From Rhytidiadelphus loreus (taxonomy: Eukaryota; Streptophyta; Bryopsida; Hypnales; Hylocomiaceae): 64,000 nt of DNA. The stretch spans positions 43,467,001-43,531,000 of the forward strand of contig OX344765.1 in the NCBI GenBank assembly GCA_947034895.1, in the 5' to 3' direction. Positions 22,050 to 32,635 of the stretch are shown piece by piece (within the stretch, counting starts at the first letter, position 1; every line of letters begins with the position of its first letter). Made by a program: the position numbers and the translations under genes. The notes under the pieces were generated by a model. It had not been told where the DNA came from, ran no database searches, and saw only the letters and a list, made by a program, of their open reading frames with translations.

Positions 22050-22560
22050 CCCATACCCGCAGTCGCCCAAAGCGCAGTCGCCCTAGAACCCCAGGTCTGA
22101 TTTTGGAAGTGATCTGGGGACCCGCAGTCACCCTGATGGAAGGGGGGAGATTGCATTTTCGAAATTTTTGGTGTCTCCCACCTTGACCCGCAATCGCCCC
22201 CTACGCGCAGTCGTCCTGATAGAGGGCGGAAAAGTATTTGGTGTCTCCCTCCCCTTCCATATGGGCGACTGCGCGTAGGGGGCGACTGCGGGTCAAGGAG
22301 TTTGCATTTTCTCCTTGACCTGCAGTCGCCCCCTATGCGCAGTCGCCCTGATGGAGGGAGGATTTTGAAATGTGTTTCCCCCTCGAGGACCCGCGGTCGC
22401 CCTGATCCGAGGTCGCCCTCACCCGAGGTCGCCCTTGAAAGACGCGAGGGATCCTTGGACCGGACCCGCGGTCGCCCCACGCGCAGTCGCCCCATGCGCT
22501 GTCGCCCTAGTATCCGTGTTAGGGTTAGCGCATGCGCCCCTGGCGACCACGGGTATTTCA
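22050..22560. repeat. 14-mer array b4, upstream of the five-exon gene
   Basis: Mostly sense ACCCGCAGTCGCCC-type units on the plus strand, with one inverted patch (22260-22300: GGGCGACTGCGCGTAGGGGG). Repeated spacers such as GGAGTTTGCATTTTC and GTGTCTCCC show that the array grew by duplication of longer blocks. Unit variants include GACCCGCGGTCGCCC, ACCCGAGGTCGCCC and GCGCAGTCGCCC. Confidence 0.85.
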
Positions 22561-22597
22561 TGGGCTGTTCCAACCTGTGGTCCATAATTTTCATAAC

Positions 22598-22645
22598 TGC
22601 GCCTTGTAGTTCACCTACCTTGTAGTGGTTGAATGTGGGCCCAAT
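22598..22645 (+). promoter_or_regulatory. Shared upstream core element, five-exon gene
   Basis: CTGCGCCTTGTAGTTCACCT then ACCTTGTAGTGGTTGAATG aligns without gaps over 46 bases with the core at 25688, with about 32 identities by hand count. It lies just 3' of array b4. Confidence 0.65.
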
Positions 22646-23059
22646 GTTGTGGAGGTCTCGTGGTTTTTTTGGTTTCCCACAAACAGCCAACAATACAACA
22701 GACACTTCTTGTATACTTCAATGAACCCAAAATCTTTTCCATTAGTTTAGGATAGTGAGAATATCAAAGCCATTTGATGTAGAGGGCCTTGAAACGGCAA
22801 TTGCATTTATTGTGGCAAAGTTGTTGAATAATAAGGATGCACACACAAATGGGTGTGAAGTCACCGAAAAAGGGTACACTAAATTCACATTTAAAACAAT
22901 TAGCAATTCAAATGAAAATGATTCATTTGGTTCTTCATTGATTCTCTTTCATTTTTGGGTGTTATAGTAACGTAGGGGGGCCTCAATTGTTATGTAGCCT
23001 ATTCAAATTTAATCTTCTTGCATTGCTAATGATTAGTTATTTGGCTCCTTACAGGCTTA

Positions 23060-24070
23060 ATGGCAGGTGTTCAATTTAGCAAGTGCTCAGAGGAAGTCAT
23101 AATTATTCTCGACCATGAATATTTCCGGTAAAAATTTGTTTAGTTTGCATTTGACTTCCTTATTGTCATCCACTTGTATTATAGACAATGTCTTTTTAAT
23201 AGGTGGGAGAATCACCATAACAATGACTATTCTATTGGAATTGATTTGTGATCTTTGAAATAGGATTAAGGACTTTTGGAAAGGCTACAAATTGTATTGC
23301 TTTGCTCATTATGGCCAATGCAATGAGTCCAAAGGCCATTTCCAAGCCAGCAAAATGGGTGAGTAAAATATTGCCCTTCATTTTGTATAGGTGATTTGAA
23401 TCCTTGAATAATGAAATGAACATGTATTAATGAACATTTCTAGTTGGATAGTTCGTGGTGGACATTTCATCTCACTATTAGTGCTTATTTGCTGCAGGAC
23501 GAGTGATGTGTTTGATACAAAACACACGCGATATTGTTTGGGGAGCCAAATTTGATGAGGCCATTAGGGAGGGGTGGGCCATGATGGAAGAATATGTGTG
23601 GGTTCGGCAAGGAAAAGATTGCACAAACCTCAGGTTCGGTTGTTCTAGTATAGAACTTGTATTATAAGATTATATGCTAAAAATACCCATATGTAGTTGT
23701 TATGTTTTAATATTCATTGATATGGGGGGCCGGGAGATGTAGGGCTTTATTAGAAGAATTTGAGGATGTCGAGAAACTTTTCGAGTCTGAGAATGGATGC
23801 TTGTTGTTACAACTCATTAAGGTTAGTGCAATACCACAACACGAGTTAATATACTTGCTAGGTTAGTATTGTTTGTACCCCATTCTGTGAATATCATATG
23901 TACTAATGACAATTCCACCTTAGGATGATGAGCACGGGACGGAACGCGCATTTATACAATCTCTGAGCGTTCAAATCAACACCACGGATATCTTTGAGCA
24001 GACCAATAATAGGTTAAACCAAGCTCGCGCAAACTTGGACAACCTTGTGCCACGGGCAAATCGTTCGTGA
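23060..24070 (+). CDS. Five-exon hypothetical gene (174 aa) in the cassette cluster
   Basis: Exons by splice sites and continuous phase: 23060-23127, 23264-23358, 23498-23633, 23743-23821, 23924-24070 (TGA). They sum to 525 bases, exactly 175 codons. Donors are GTAAAA, GTGAGT, GTTCGG and GTTAGT; acceptors end in AG. The product starts MAGVQFSKCSEEV, then DFWKGYKLYCFAHYGQCNES, VMCLIQNTRDIVWGAKFDEA, FEDVEKLFESENGC, and ends in a polar helix (NRLNQARANLDNLVPRANRS). I do not recognise it. The true start may lie upstream, because an open frame at 22755-22967 could be an earlier exon. Unlike its neighbours it has introns, yet it carries the same array and core ahead of it. Confidence 0.55.
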
Positions 24071-25324
24071 CTAGAGACATTGTTGTGGTGCATCAAACGG
24101 CAGCCTTGTACCATGGCATAAGACCCTATTTTGATTTTTGAGTTGGAATCATAAAAAGAAATAAGTTATTTATGAAGATAATAGTACTAAAGTCATGCTA
24201 GACATGTGAAATAGCAATGTGCTTGACAAAGAACTTCATTTTACATTTCTATACTATGATTTTGCTAAACAATGCATGGATTGTTTATCTCAGATGGATG
24301 ATCATATTTTGCTAAACAGTCCATGGTATATGAATGTTTAATTGATTAGTGCCCAATACTTTAATGGTTTACATATGTGACCCCTCCCAAAAAATATATA
24401 CCCATAAATGTGACCCCCCCAATAAAATATATACCCATAAATGTTGTGGCTTGTTATTCTTGGTTCACAAGTTTGAAATCCCCAAATATTGAAAATGTAC
24501 AAATGTATGCCCTTGATTTAATCCCTTTGTTTGTAAATATGATGGCTACACTTTTAATTAATATGAAACAAGTTTTATTGTTTGGATACCTATGAATGTA
24601 CAGATAAATAAAATTTGAACAAAACCATGAAATCAGCTGGGAAATAGCTATGACAATTAATTGTGACAATTAGTTCCCAACTACACCTTCACGGTGCTTG
24701 ATGAAGCACATGATGAAAGTTATATGGGAGCTCATGCTGTCACACCCAATCCTTATGAGATATTTGAACAACCATTTTACTACACCTATCCTATGCATTG
24801 TATAATTGATTATATTGAGTTTTGTTCTCTCACGCAATTTATAATGTGTCAATCACACTTGACCATAAATGAATAAAAGGTATTTATTCCTCAATTCCCA
24901 AACCCCTTCTTTTGGAGCTCTCCGAAAGTGGTCTACATTGATCAAGAATCCCACATTCTTCATAGTTGGATCTTGTTTTACAATGGATTCACCATACAAA
25001 TTCAAACTAAACATAATAGAGATTGCATTGGAAAATAAAACGCAACCATGTGAATCATGGATGGTAAATTTCTTATGTTTGATTATTTTCTTATTGAAAT
25101 TGCAGAAGTGATGTTAGGGTGGGAATCCTCTTTTTGCATGTCAAATTTAATAAGTTGCAACAATAATTAATAAAATGGCTAAAGATGCATAACCCAAATT
25201 TTTAAATAAAAGATGAAAAGGTGCAATACATTTTTATGAAGTGCATTGGTAACTAAAATTTATGTCCACAATTTTGTGTAAGAGAACTTCAAAGTGAAAG
25301 TCTTAGAGGTTCAGAAATTCAAAA
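24071..25324. other. AT-rich, no gene seen
   Basis: Only short open frames without coding character. Around 24380-24445 the string AAAATATATACCCATAAATG plus a CCCCTCCC-like lead occurs twice in tandem. I see no TIRs, tRNA or ORF of note. Confidence 0.5.
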
Positions 25325-25645
25325 TCCCGCCCTGTACCCGCAGTCGCCCACCCGCGGTCGCCCCACTGTAGGGGTCCAGAAATTACTCTGTGGTGCCCCA
25401 CACGCGGTCGCCCATCCCCAGTAGCCCCAGACCCGCAGTCGCCCTACCCGCAGTCGCGCAGGACCCCAGTACTTCTATAGCCATCGACCCACGGTCGCCC
25501 ATCCCCAGTAGCCCTAGACCCGCAGTCGCCCTACCCACAGTCGCCTTCGCAGTCGGCCCCTTAGACCCGCAGTCGCCCTACCCGCAGTCGCTCTCAGACC
25601 TGCACGCGCCCCTTCCCGCACTCGCCCCAGGGCGATTGCGGGTTA
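25325..25645. repeat. 14-mer array b5, upstream of the 25.9-kb cassette gene
   Basis: About 14 sense units (ACCCGCAGTCGCCC, CACGCGGTCGCCC, ACCCACAGTCGCC) on the plus strand, with one terminal unit inverted (GGGCGATTGCGGGTT). A block with GACCCAxGGTCGCCCATCCCC and AGTAGCCC is repeated. Confidence 0.85.
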
Positions 25646-25687
25646 ATTAGCTATCTCCCCACCCGACTTCGTCACTTTCCCTTCTTG

Positions 25688-25735
25688 CTGCGTACTGCCT
25701 TTCACCTACTTTACAGTGGCTTATTGCGTGCCCGG
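25688..25735 (+). promoter_or_regulatory. Shared upstream core element, 25.9-kb gene
   Basis: CTGCGTACTGCCTTTCACCT then ACTTTACAGTGGCTTATTGC matches the cores at 16943, 20908 and 22598. Between it and the ATG a 34-bp unit containing AATACTTTGCGGTTTAGGGT is duplicated in tandem (about 25806-25873). Its TTTAGGGTT is the inverse of a plant telo-box, a motif also present near the gene at 15237. Confidence 0.7.
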
Positions 25736-25906
25736 GAGCTTGGGTTTTGAGTTTCACTTACATGTGGCTCATGTTCTTGATTTTACTCCATCACTCACTA
25801 ATCGCTAGATAATACTTTGCGGTTTAGGGTTAAGTTTAGCTAAATAATACTTTGCGGTTTAGGGTTAAGTTTAGATTCCTTGCCCCAAATCTCAAGAGCA
25901 TCTCCA

Positions 25907-27514
25907 ATGGCGGACCACAAGAAGAAGACCAAGGCAAAAGGAGCCATGCACCCTAGGCAACGACGCATCCTTTTGGACCCAGCGTGTGTGGCCTACCAAG
26001 GTTGGGATCGAATTACGGGCCACTGGACCGCCAAGACTTGTAAGTCCTTCGTGGGGTAGTGCCACATCGACAAGTTATTCCCCTATCATCGGCACTACAC
26101 GAATCAGCGCAACAATACGGCCAATTTGCATCCATGCCGTAATGATGCATTTGTGCAACGTTGTATCGAAATTTATCGATACTTGTATGGCACATATTCA
26201 GTGCCCAGGAGCGAAGTCCCGTATTTCATATGTGCAATGGTGTATGTGGAACTCATTTTGTTTCGAAGCGTGGATTGGAGTTCAATCAAGGGAGTGAAGC
26301 ATGCTCGCCTTCCACCGACAAAAGACATCCCAAGGGCGGCTCTATCTGCCAATCCACGTGAAGGGCTAGGCCAGAAGAAAAACTTGAAGGAGGGAGTGCC
26401 CGATGAGCAGTTTCATTGGACGTCATCTGATTCATCTTCGGGAGAGGAAGACAACCTTGGTGAAGACCCTCCAATGCAGCCCCAAAACATGGCGATGGTG
26501 GCTTCTACTTCACAAAATTTACCTCCCCCGAGAATGGAAGAAGAGGGTGAACCAGCTAAGCAACCACAAAATCTTGATATTTTGCCTTTTGCTATGGTGA
26601 ATCCGATTACAGTCCCTCGCACTGAAGAAGACGAAGTTTTGCAGTATGTGCTTGCATGCATGCAAGAAGCAGAAGATGATGTTTTTTGGACAGAGATGGA
26701 AACAGAAGAAGATGTGAAGCCTTCTTTGTTCCAATTGGATTGTGTTGATGACATGTACCGAAGTGAGGAATTTATTGAAGATGGAACTGTCCCTGACACA
26801 GTAATGTTGGACACCAAAGTTGTTTACAAAGCTCAACTCAAGAAGCTTCTAAATGAGTTGGATGAAAAGCATCTAGAATGTGAGAAGCTTCGCAATCAAG
26901 AAACGCAAACTTTGAGTGGAGATATTGTGAATAGCTTACATGCTGAACTTGAAAGTCGGCAAGTTCTTTTGTCAACGCAAATAACAAAGATTTTAGACTT
27001 GGAAGCATTTTACCTTAGATTCTCTTCTCGGCATGCTAGAGGATCTAGTTCTTCTAGCAATGAGTTTGCAAAAGAACGGCTTGCCAAAATTATGGAAGCA
27101 TGCAAGCTGGAGGAAGATCAGATAGACTTGGAGAAGCGAGGGGTGGAAGAAGCACGATCAAAATTAAATTCCTTGAAAGCATTAAAGGACAAAGCCCCCC
27201 TTGACCGTGTTGCAGAAATGTGTGGTTGGAAAGACGTGGCTACTAAACAAGCATTGTCTCTTACGGAAGTAGTTGACTTGATAAAGAAGCTTGGGGTTTC
27301 TTTATTATTGGATCCAAAATTGGAAGAACATCGGGATGCACTAAAGGCGCTTTTGAAGTTCCAAAAATCATACAAGCAATTTTGGTTGGAAAAGAAGTTG
27401 GGGAAGGATGACCGATACCTTAGGAATTTGCAGTTGGAAGGTAGGAAAGTCTTGTATGAGATGGAACGTGAGGCTCATGACCGCAAAGAAAAGGCCAAAA
27501 TGGATGTTGAATGA
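25907..27514 (+). pseudogene. Cassette-family protein: WCHI/VDW domain plus coiled coil, one TAG at the conserved Trp
   Basis: From ATG 25907 (MADHKKKTKAKG) a frame of 535 codons is open except for TAG at 26057-26059. That stop is exactly where the relatives have the Trp of WCHI (here stop-CHIDKLFPYHRH). After it come NTANL, QRC, MVYVE and VDW, the same order as in the genes at 11057 and 15237. An acidic linker follows (QFHWTSSDSSSGEEDNLGED), then a long coiled coil to the C-terminus (KRGVEEARSKLNSLKALKDK). Translation from an internal ATG at 26126 would lack most of the domain's first half. Either a very recent single-base loss (TGG to TAG) or a stop that is read through or edited. Core and array stand upstream. 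Confidence 0.7.
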
Positions 27515-27989
27515 TTTTCATTTTTAGCACATTTTTGAGGACTATGTATATTCCATCTTATGTATATATAAAAGGATATTATCCATTTTGAACATTTTAA
27601 TGCAAGCACATTGAATTCTATGTAGTTCCTTGACAAGAGTACATAAATATAGATATGAATTTTTGGTTATTTATGTTTGCAATGTTGTGAATACTTGAAT
27701 ATTCTAGGAATTTTGGCAGGAAAATGACCTTGGGAGTTCGGACTTTCGGAATTAAAAGAGAATTAAAACAAAAAGGAAAATTAAAAACTTGCCGGATTGG
27801 AAAAGAACTTGTTATTGAAGTTCAGAGCAATTGTCACGGCTAGGGTGAATTGACCTACTCATTGCCACTCCAGGGCAAACACTAGAATTTTTTATTTTCA
27901 AGGCTTATTTTTTTAGTGGAAATTCTGAATTCATAGTTTCAATTATAGGCCCCAAATTACCCTAGGGGATGTAAGAATTATCCAAACAA
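27515..27989. other. AT-rich spacer, no gene seen
   Basis: The 3' flank of the preceding gene is AT-rich. I see no conserved core, TIR or ORF before array b6. Confidence 0.5.
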
Positions 27990-28220
27990 ATGGCAGTCGC
28001 CCGTTCCTGGACCCACAGTCGCCCATTACTGGACTCGCAGTCGCCCATTACTAGACCCGTGGCGCCCACTTTGGGACCCGTAGTCGCCCACTCCTGGACC
28101 CGCAGTCGCCTACTTCTGGACCCGCTGTCACCGAATCTTGGACCCGCAGTCGCCCATCACCTGACTGATTTCAGGTTTTTGGACCCGCATTCTCTCATGG
28201 GGCGACCGCGGGTCCAAGGA
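27990..28220. repeat. 14-mer array b6, upstream of the hAT transposase
   Basis: Eight or nine sense units (GACCCGCAGTCGCCCA, GACCCGTAGTCGCCC and similar) with spacers like TTACTGG and CTCCTGG on the plus strand. A single inverted unit (GGGGCGACCGCGGGTCC) closes the array at about 28200. The orientation relative to the hAT gene is the same as at the other genes. Confidence 0.85.
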
Positions 28221-28279
28221 GTTTTCTTGTATAAAGTTCTAGGGGTACCCCTTGTTTTATCACCTTGGCTCCGTTGATA

Positions 28280-28322
28280 AAACTCTTGTCTTGGACCTTC
28301 GAAAGAGGCTTCATGCGGACGT
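28280..28322 (+). promoter_or_regulatory. Possible divergent core element, hAT gene
   Basis: CTTGTCTTGGACCTTCG then AAAGAGGCTTCATGCGGAC resembles the core of the RING gene (CTGTCTTGCAACCTTTG...GGCTGCATGCGTGAC). It lies about 145 bases before the likely ATG at 28465. Similarity is weaker than among the other cores. Confidence 0.35.
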
Positions 28323-28464
28323 TTAACTTCTTCGGAGGGCAACAACCGTGTTTAGAAGGGTTTACAAGACCACTCTAAGCGGGTTGCTTTGTCATTATAT
28401 CTTCCATAGTATTAGTGTGATTATTGTAGTCATTTTCTTTGAAGACCCAGTGTTGATCTACTAC

Positions 28465-31400
28465 ATGGCTGGACAAGGTATTGGGAGGGGGGGGACCATG
28501 AATGATACGCGGAGGTCCACAAAGGATTGGGACCCTTGGCTAGTACTGTGTACCCCAATTGATAATTCCCCCCATGCTCGAAAATGCGTGTTTTGTGGGT
28601 GGAGCAAAGCATTTGTACGAAAGAGAGCATTGATTCACTTTGGCTATGGCGGCTCGACTACATCGGAGCGTTGTAAGGAGATCCCTAGAATTGTACGAGA
28701 AAAGTTTCGGACTGGCGAGGGGCAAGTTCCAAGGTCCATGAGTTACGAAGAGATGTATGATGCACCGGCTAGACATGATGCACCAGTTAATGTTGCAGAG
28801 TCTATTGTCGCAAATGCGTTGGATGTCGAAGAAGAAGGGTCTCTCAATCCCTTTGAATCAAATGCAAGACCAAATCCTACGCCTGATTCAGTAGATTCTA
28901 CTGGAACAACGCTTGAGAGAAGGAGGAACATGCCATCTATTTCTCGGCAAAGAAGCATGGATGAATCATTACAGACGGGCCGCAGACAAGAGTTGGATAG
29001 GTTGTAGGCTTCTTTCTTTTATGAGGCGAACATTTCATTTAATGTTGTGCGCCATCCGGCCTTCGTGAATGCTGTTAAACAAACTGCAGCAGCTGGATTC
29101 GTGTACCAACCGCCACCGTATAATGCGATTCGCACGAAAATGATAGATGTTAAGAAGGCATCGGTTGAAGCCATGGTCTCGGAGCGGACGAGGGTTTCAA
29201 TAAGTCAGTATGGAGCGACAATTTGTTCAGATGGTTGGTCCGATACTAATTCGCGGCCATTACTAAACATGATGTTGGTGTGTCCCGCCGGGGATGTCTT
29301 TTTGGGATCAGTGGATAGTACTGGGGAAAAGAAGGATATATCTTACACGACTGAGACGATGGCACGATACATTGAGGAAGTTGGGCCTACCAACGTTGTG
29401 CAATTGTGTACGGACAATGCTGCAGTCATGACGGGGGCGATGGCAAGGTTGGAAGAAAGGTACCCTCACATTTATAGGCAGGGTTGTGCGGCACACATTT
29501 TGGACTTACTCTTAGAAGACTGGGGAAAGGATCAAAGAGTAAAGGAGTTGGTAAAAAAGGCTTCATCAATTGTGAAGTTCATCAAGAAATACCAACATAC
29601 TTTGGCGTTGTTTCGGAGATTTTCACCAAACAAAATGTTGAGACTTCCAAGCAAAACACGTTTTGCCACAAATTTCTTGATGATTGATCGTTTGGTAGAC
29701 TGCAAGCAAGCAGTGCACAACGTGACACTGGATGAGACATACATGACGTTCGAGTTGAGTTTGCAAAACCGCAGAAATAGACATTTCATTATGGGCAAGG
29801 CCAAACTTGCAAGGCAAGATATCCGTTCAGAAGAGTTCTGGGTTCAGTGTGACAATTTCCTCCATATGGTAGAGCCCGTGCTGCTTTGTCTTCGTCATTT
29901 TGATGGAAAAGTCCTGGCAATGCCGAAAGCTTTAGTAATGATGACAGCCTTGAAGGAGCACATTTATTCTTTCAAGAATGCTCCATTTTTCCTTGATCCA
30001 GTGGTGGCAACACGATATGAGAAACAATTTGATGCTCGCTGGAAGTTGATGATTACTGACCTACACTATGCGGGGGCACTACTAAATCCATACTTGAGTG
30101 ACGTGGAGGCTATTCATAACAATGGCTATGCGAAGGGAGCTTTGAATCGAGTCATACGAAAACTGAGCGTACCATTGAACGTGTCAGTGGTGGAAGCAAT
30201 GCAGGAGCTAACTCAATTTGAAGAGAAGACAGGTGCATTCGATCCTTTACATGAGGCTCCCGATATCATTGAATGTCAATTATTGCCTCATCAATGGTGG
30301 AATCGTGTGGGGGGCAATGCTCTTCCAAAAATTGCAAAGCGAATTCTCGGTTTGACGTGCTCTGCATCTTCGTGTGAAAGGAATTGGAGCATGTATTCCT
30401 TTGTGCACAATAAAGTGCGAAACCGCTTGGCCACGACAAAGGCAGAGACATTGGTGTATATCTACGCGAACAGCAAACTTGAACGTCAAAAACGTAAACA
30501 CAACCCAGCCATTTTTTACGACCAGATGCTTGCAGATGGAGACGATGAGGACGAGTGTGATGGACCTTTGTCTTCAGGGGAAGAAGACGACGTTGTTCCT
30601 GATTTTATGAGAGAACGCGAGAACCGCAGGGATGAAGAGGATCGGTTGCGCAACAATCCTTGGAATGCAATGGTTAGGCCGCCACATAGTCCTCCACGAC
30701 CAATATACGGGAATACATTTGATTTTAGTGACGATGGGTATGTTTCTCCTGGAAATTCACCTGTACGCAGTCCACCGCAGAACGTCGTGCACAATATGGA
30801 TGCAATTTCGTCGGCACATGCATCACTGAGGAGGGAAAGCACCCCCGACAACAACGACGAAGGCGTACCTATTCCCATGGCACCCGTAGAGGAAGAAGCT
30901 AGATCTCCAATATCAACTAGTTCGCCTCCAAATATGGCCCGCAATTTAAGAAGCAGTGCACAAGTTCCAATGAGAAGCGAACATGAAGAAGAGGCCATCG
31001 AAGTCAATGAAGTTGTACACGAGGGAATACCAAATCCCGTTGTATTGAACGCATCTACCCTCGGAACAACTGTTACTACAGATGATGATGATGATGTGCC
31101 ATTGGCATATGTTATGAATCGAAGTCGGAATGTGCCGTTGAATCCAGAGACGACTACAAATGTGGCAACAGTGAGGAGGTCTATCCCAACCCTTCCAACA
31201 AGGCCACCGGTGCGTGGAGGTGCTCTACGGACGATTGATGAAGAGGTTCACGGCTCAGCTCCACAACCCACTCAACCTTCATCCGTGTCTGGCCCTGGCG
31301 AATCATCATTAGGAATCCAGGGGCGCAACAGTAGAGGCCAGAAAAGGCGTATTAGGAGGGTTGACGAGAGGGGACCTCGAAATCCTAAACGACCCACTCA

Positions 31401-31740
31401 AATTGTCCAACGGTGTACCATTGGAGCGGGATGTTCCCCCCAGAATGTTGGACAATCAAGTAGAGGAGGGCGACACCCTGCATCCAATATGGATGGAACT
31501 ACGGATGCGTTGAGGCTCACGAAACGACTTGTGCAAACTGAAGGGTTCAGTGGTGTAGATACAGAAGTTCGAAATCTGAACTCAGAGGTAGAGGGTGAGG
31601 TACAAATCGAAGTAGTAACAAGGGAAGATGATGAAATCGAAAGCTCGGGCGACAACAGGAGCAATGAAGAGTCTTACGAAGATACAGACCCTAATGCTGA
31701 TGAGGTGCCGAGCGATTCCACATTCACGCCTGGTGACTAG
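28465..31740 (+). pseudogene. hAT-family transposase, full length apart from one TAG
   Basis: A single frame of about 1,090 codons from ATG 28465 (MAGQGIGRGG). It has a BED-like zinc finger (KCVFCGWSKAF...HFGYGG...C, about residues 32-72), then a TAG at 29005-29007. The stop is at the spot where DUF659 transposases have Trp before xFFY (here stop-ASFFYEANISFNVV). Next come the DUF659 core with CSDGWSD and LCTDNAAVM (catalytic Asp candidates), CAAHILDLLL, and the C-terminal hATC dimerisation domain (SASSCERNWSMYSFVHNKVR...LVYIYAN). A long disordered, acidic tail of about 350 residues follows. Transposases of this family cut and paste elements with 8-bp target duplications. The rest of the ORF is remarkably clean, so the stop is recent. 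It sits inside the cassette cluster with the same upstream module, and could be the mobilising enzyme. Confidence 0.85.
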
Positions 31741-32264
31741 AGTACTAGAGAAGTAGACAATAATTATAGTTATAGTTATAGTTATAATTATAGTTATAAG
31801 GTTTTAGCTTATATGTTAGGTAGCAAATCTTTGTAGTTCAAGCTTTGAGCCTTCATCCTGATGTGTAAGGATTTTGTAATGCTTCATCAAGCATATGAGC
31901 ATATTAGAGTGAGGGACAGATTACCGGTTTTAAAATATATGTTGAGTTCTAATTGGTAGACAGTTAGGTGATGACTGCAACGTGGTTATAAAAGTGCAAT
32001 GCAAGTATGGCTACATTTGAAGTCCGCCTCAAAGCAATATCGATGACTAATTAATATAATCGTTGTTGACATTATTATTGTGGCCTTATACTGGGTGAAT
32101 TTTTGGGATTAGAGAAGTTTGTCCAATTTACATTTCATGGGCTCTATTATTTGCACTTGTAAATTGTAAACCCCAATATAACGTAGCACCTAATTCTGCG
32201 CTTATAAAACACCTATGTGACGTGTTACTTCAAAGACTGAATATGCCAAACTGAAATCCTAAAC
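31741..32264. other. 3' flank of the hAT gene, no gene
   Basis: Contains a short TATAGT tandem repeat (about 31757-31800). I could not identify a hAT terminal inverted repeat here or 5' of array b6. Confidence 0.5.
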
Positions 32265-32635
32265 TGAACCTGCGGTCGCCCTGGAACACGCGATCGCTGT
32301 CTGCTGCTAAGACCCGCAGTCGCCCTGTAACCCGCAGTCGCCCCTACCTGTCGGACCCGCAGTCGCCCTCAGTACCCAAAGCCGCGGTCGCCCCTTCACC
32401 CGAAGTCGCCCTAAAGCCCCTGACCCGCAGTCGCCCACTCACCCGCAGTCGCCTTCAAGCCTAAACCCGCAGTCACCTCTATTTTTTCCACCCGCGGTCG
32501 CCCCTTCACCCGAAGTCGCCCTAGCGCCCCAGACCCGCAGTCGCCCCTTCACCCGTAGTCGCCTCAATTTTTCCACCCGAGGTCGCCCAAGGCAGACCTG
32601 CACGCGCCCACACCCGCAGTCGCCCACGCTGGCTG
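32265..32635. repeat. 14-mer array b7, upstream of the second gag-like ORF
   Basis: About 17 units in sense orientation, spaced 16-30 bp, with variants ACCCGCGGTCGCCC and ACCCGAAGTCGCCC. A three-unit block (ACCCGCGGTCGCCCCTTC, ACCCGAAGTCGCCCTA, then GACCCGCAGTCGCCC) occurs twice, showing higher-order duplication. No clear core follows; instead a GACGTC/CGCGAC-rich junction (32700-32775) leads into the ORF. Confidence 0.85.

Noticed and set aside
10525..32635. CRISPR-like array from regularly repeated 14-mers
   Set aside because: Units are degenerate and spacing varies from 0 to 20 bp. Spacers are themselves repeated, orientation flips, and the genome is a plant.
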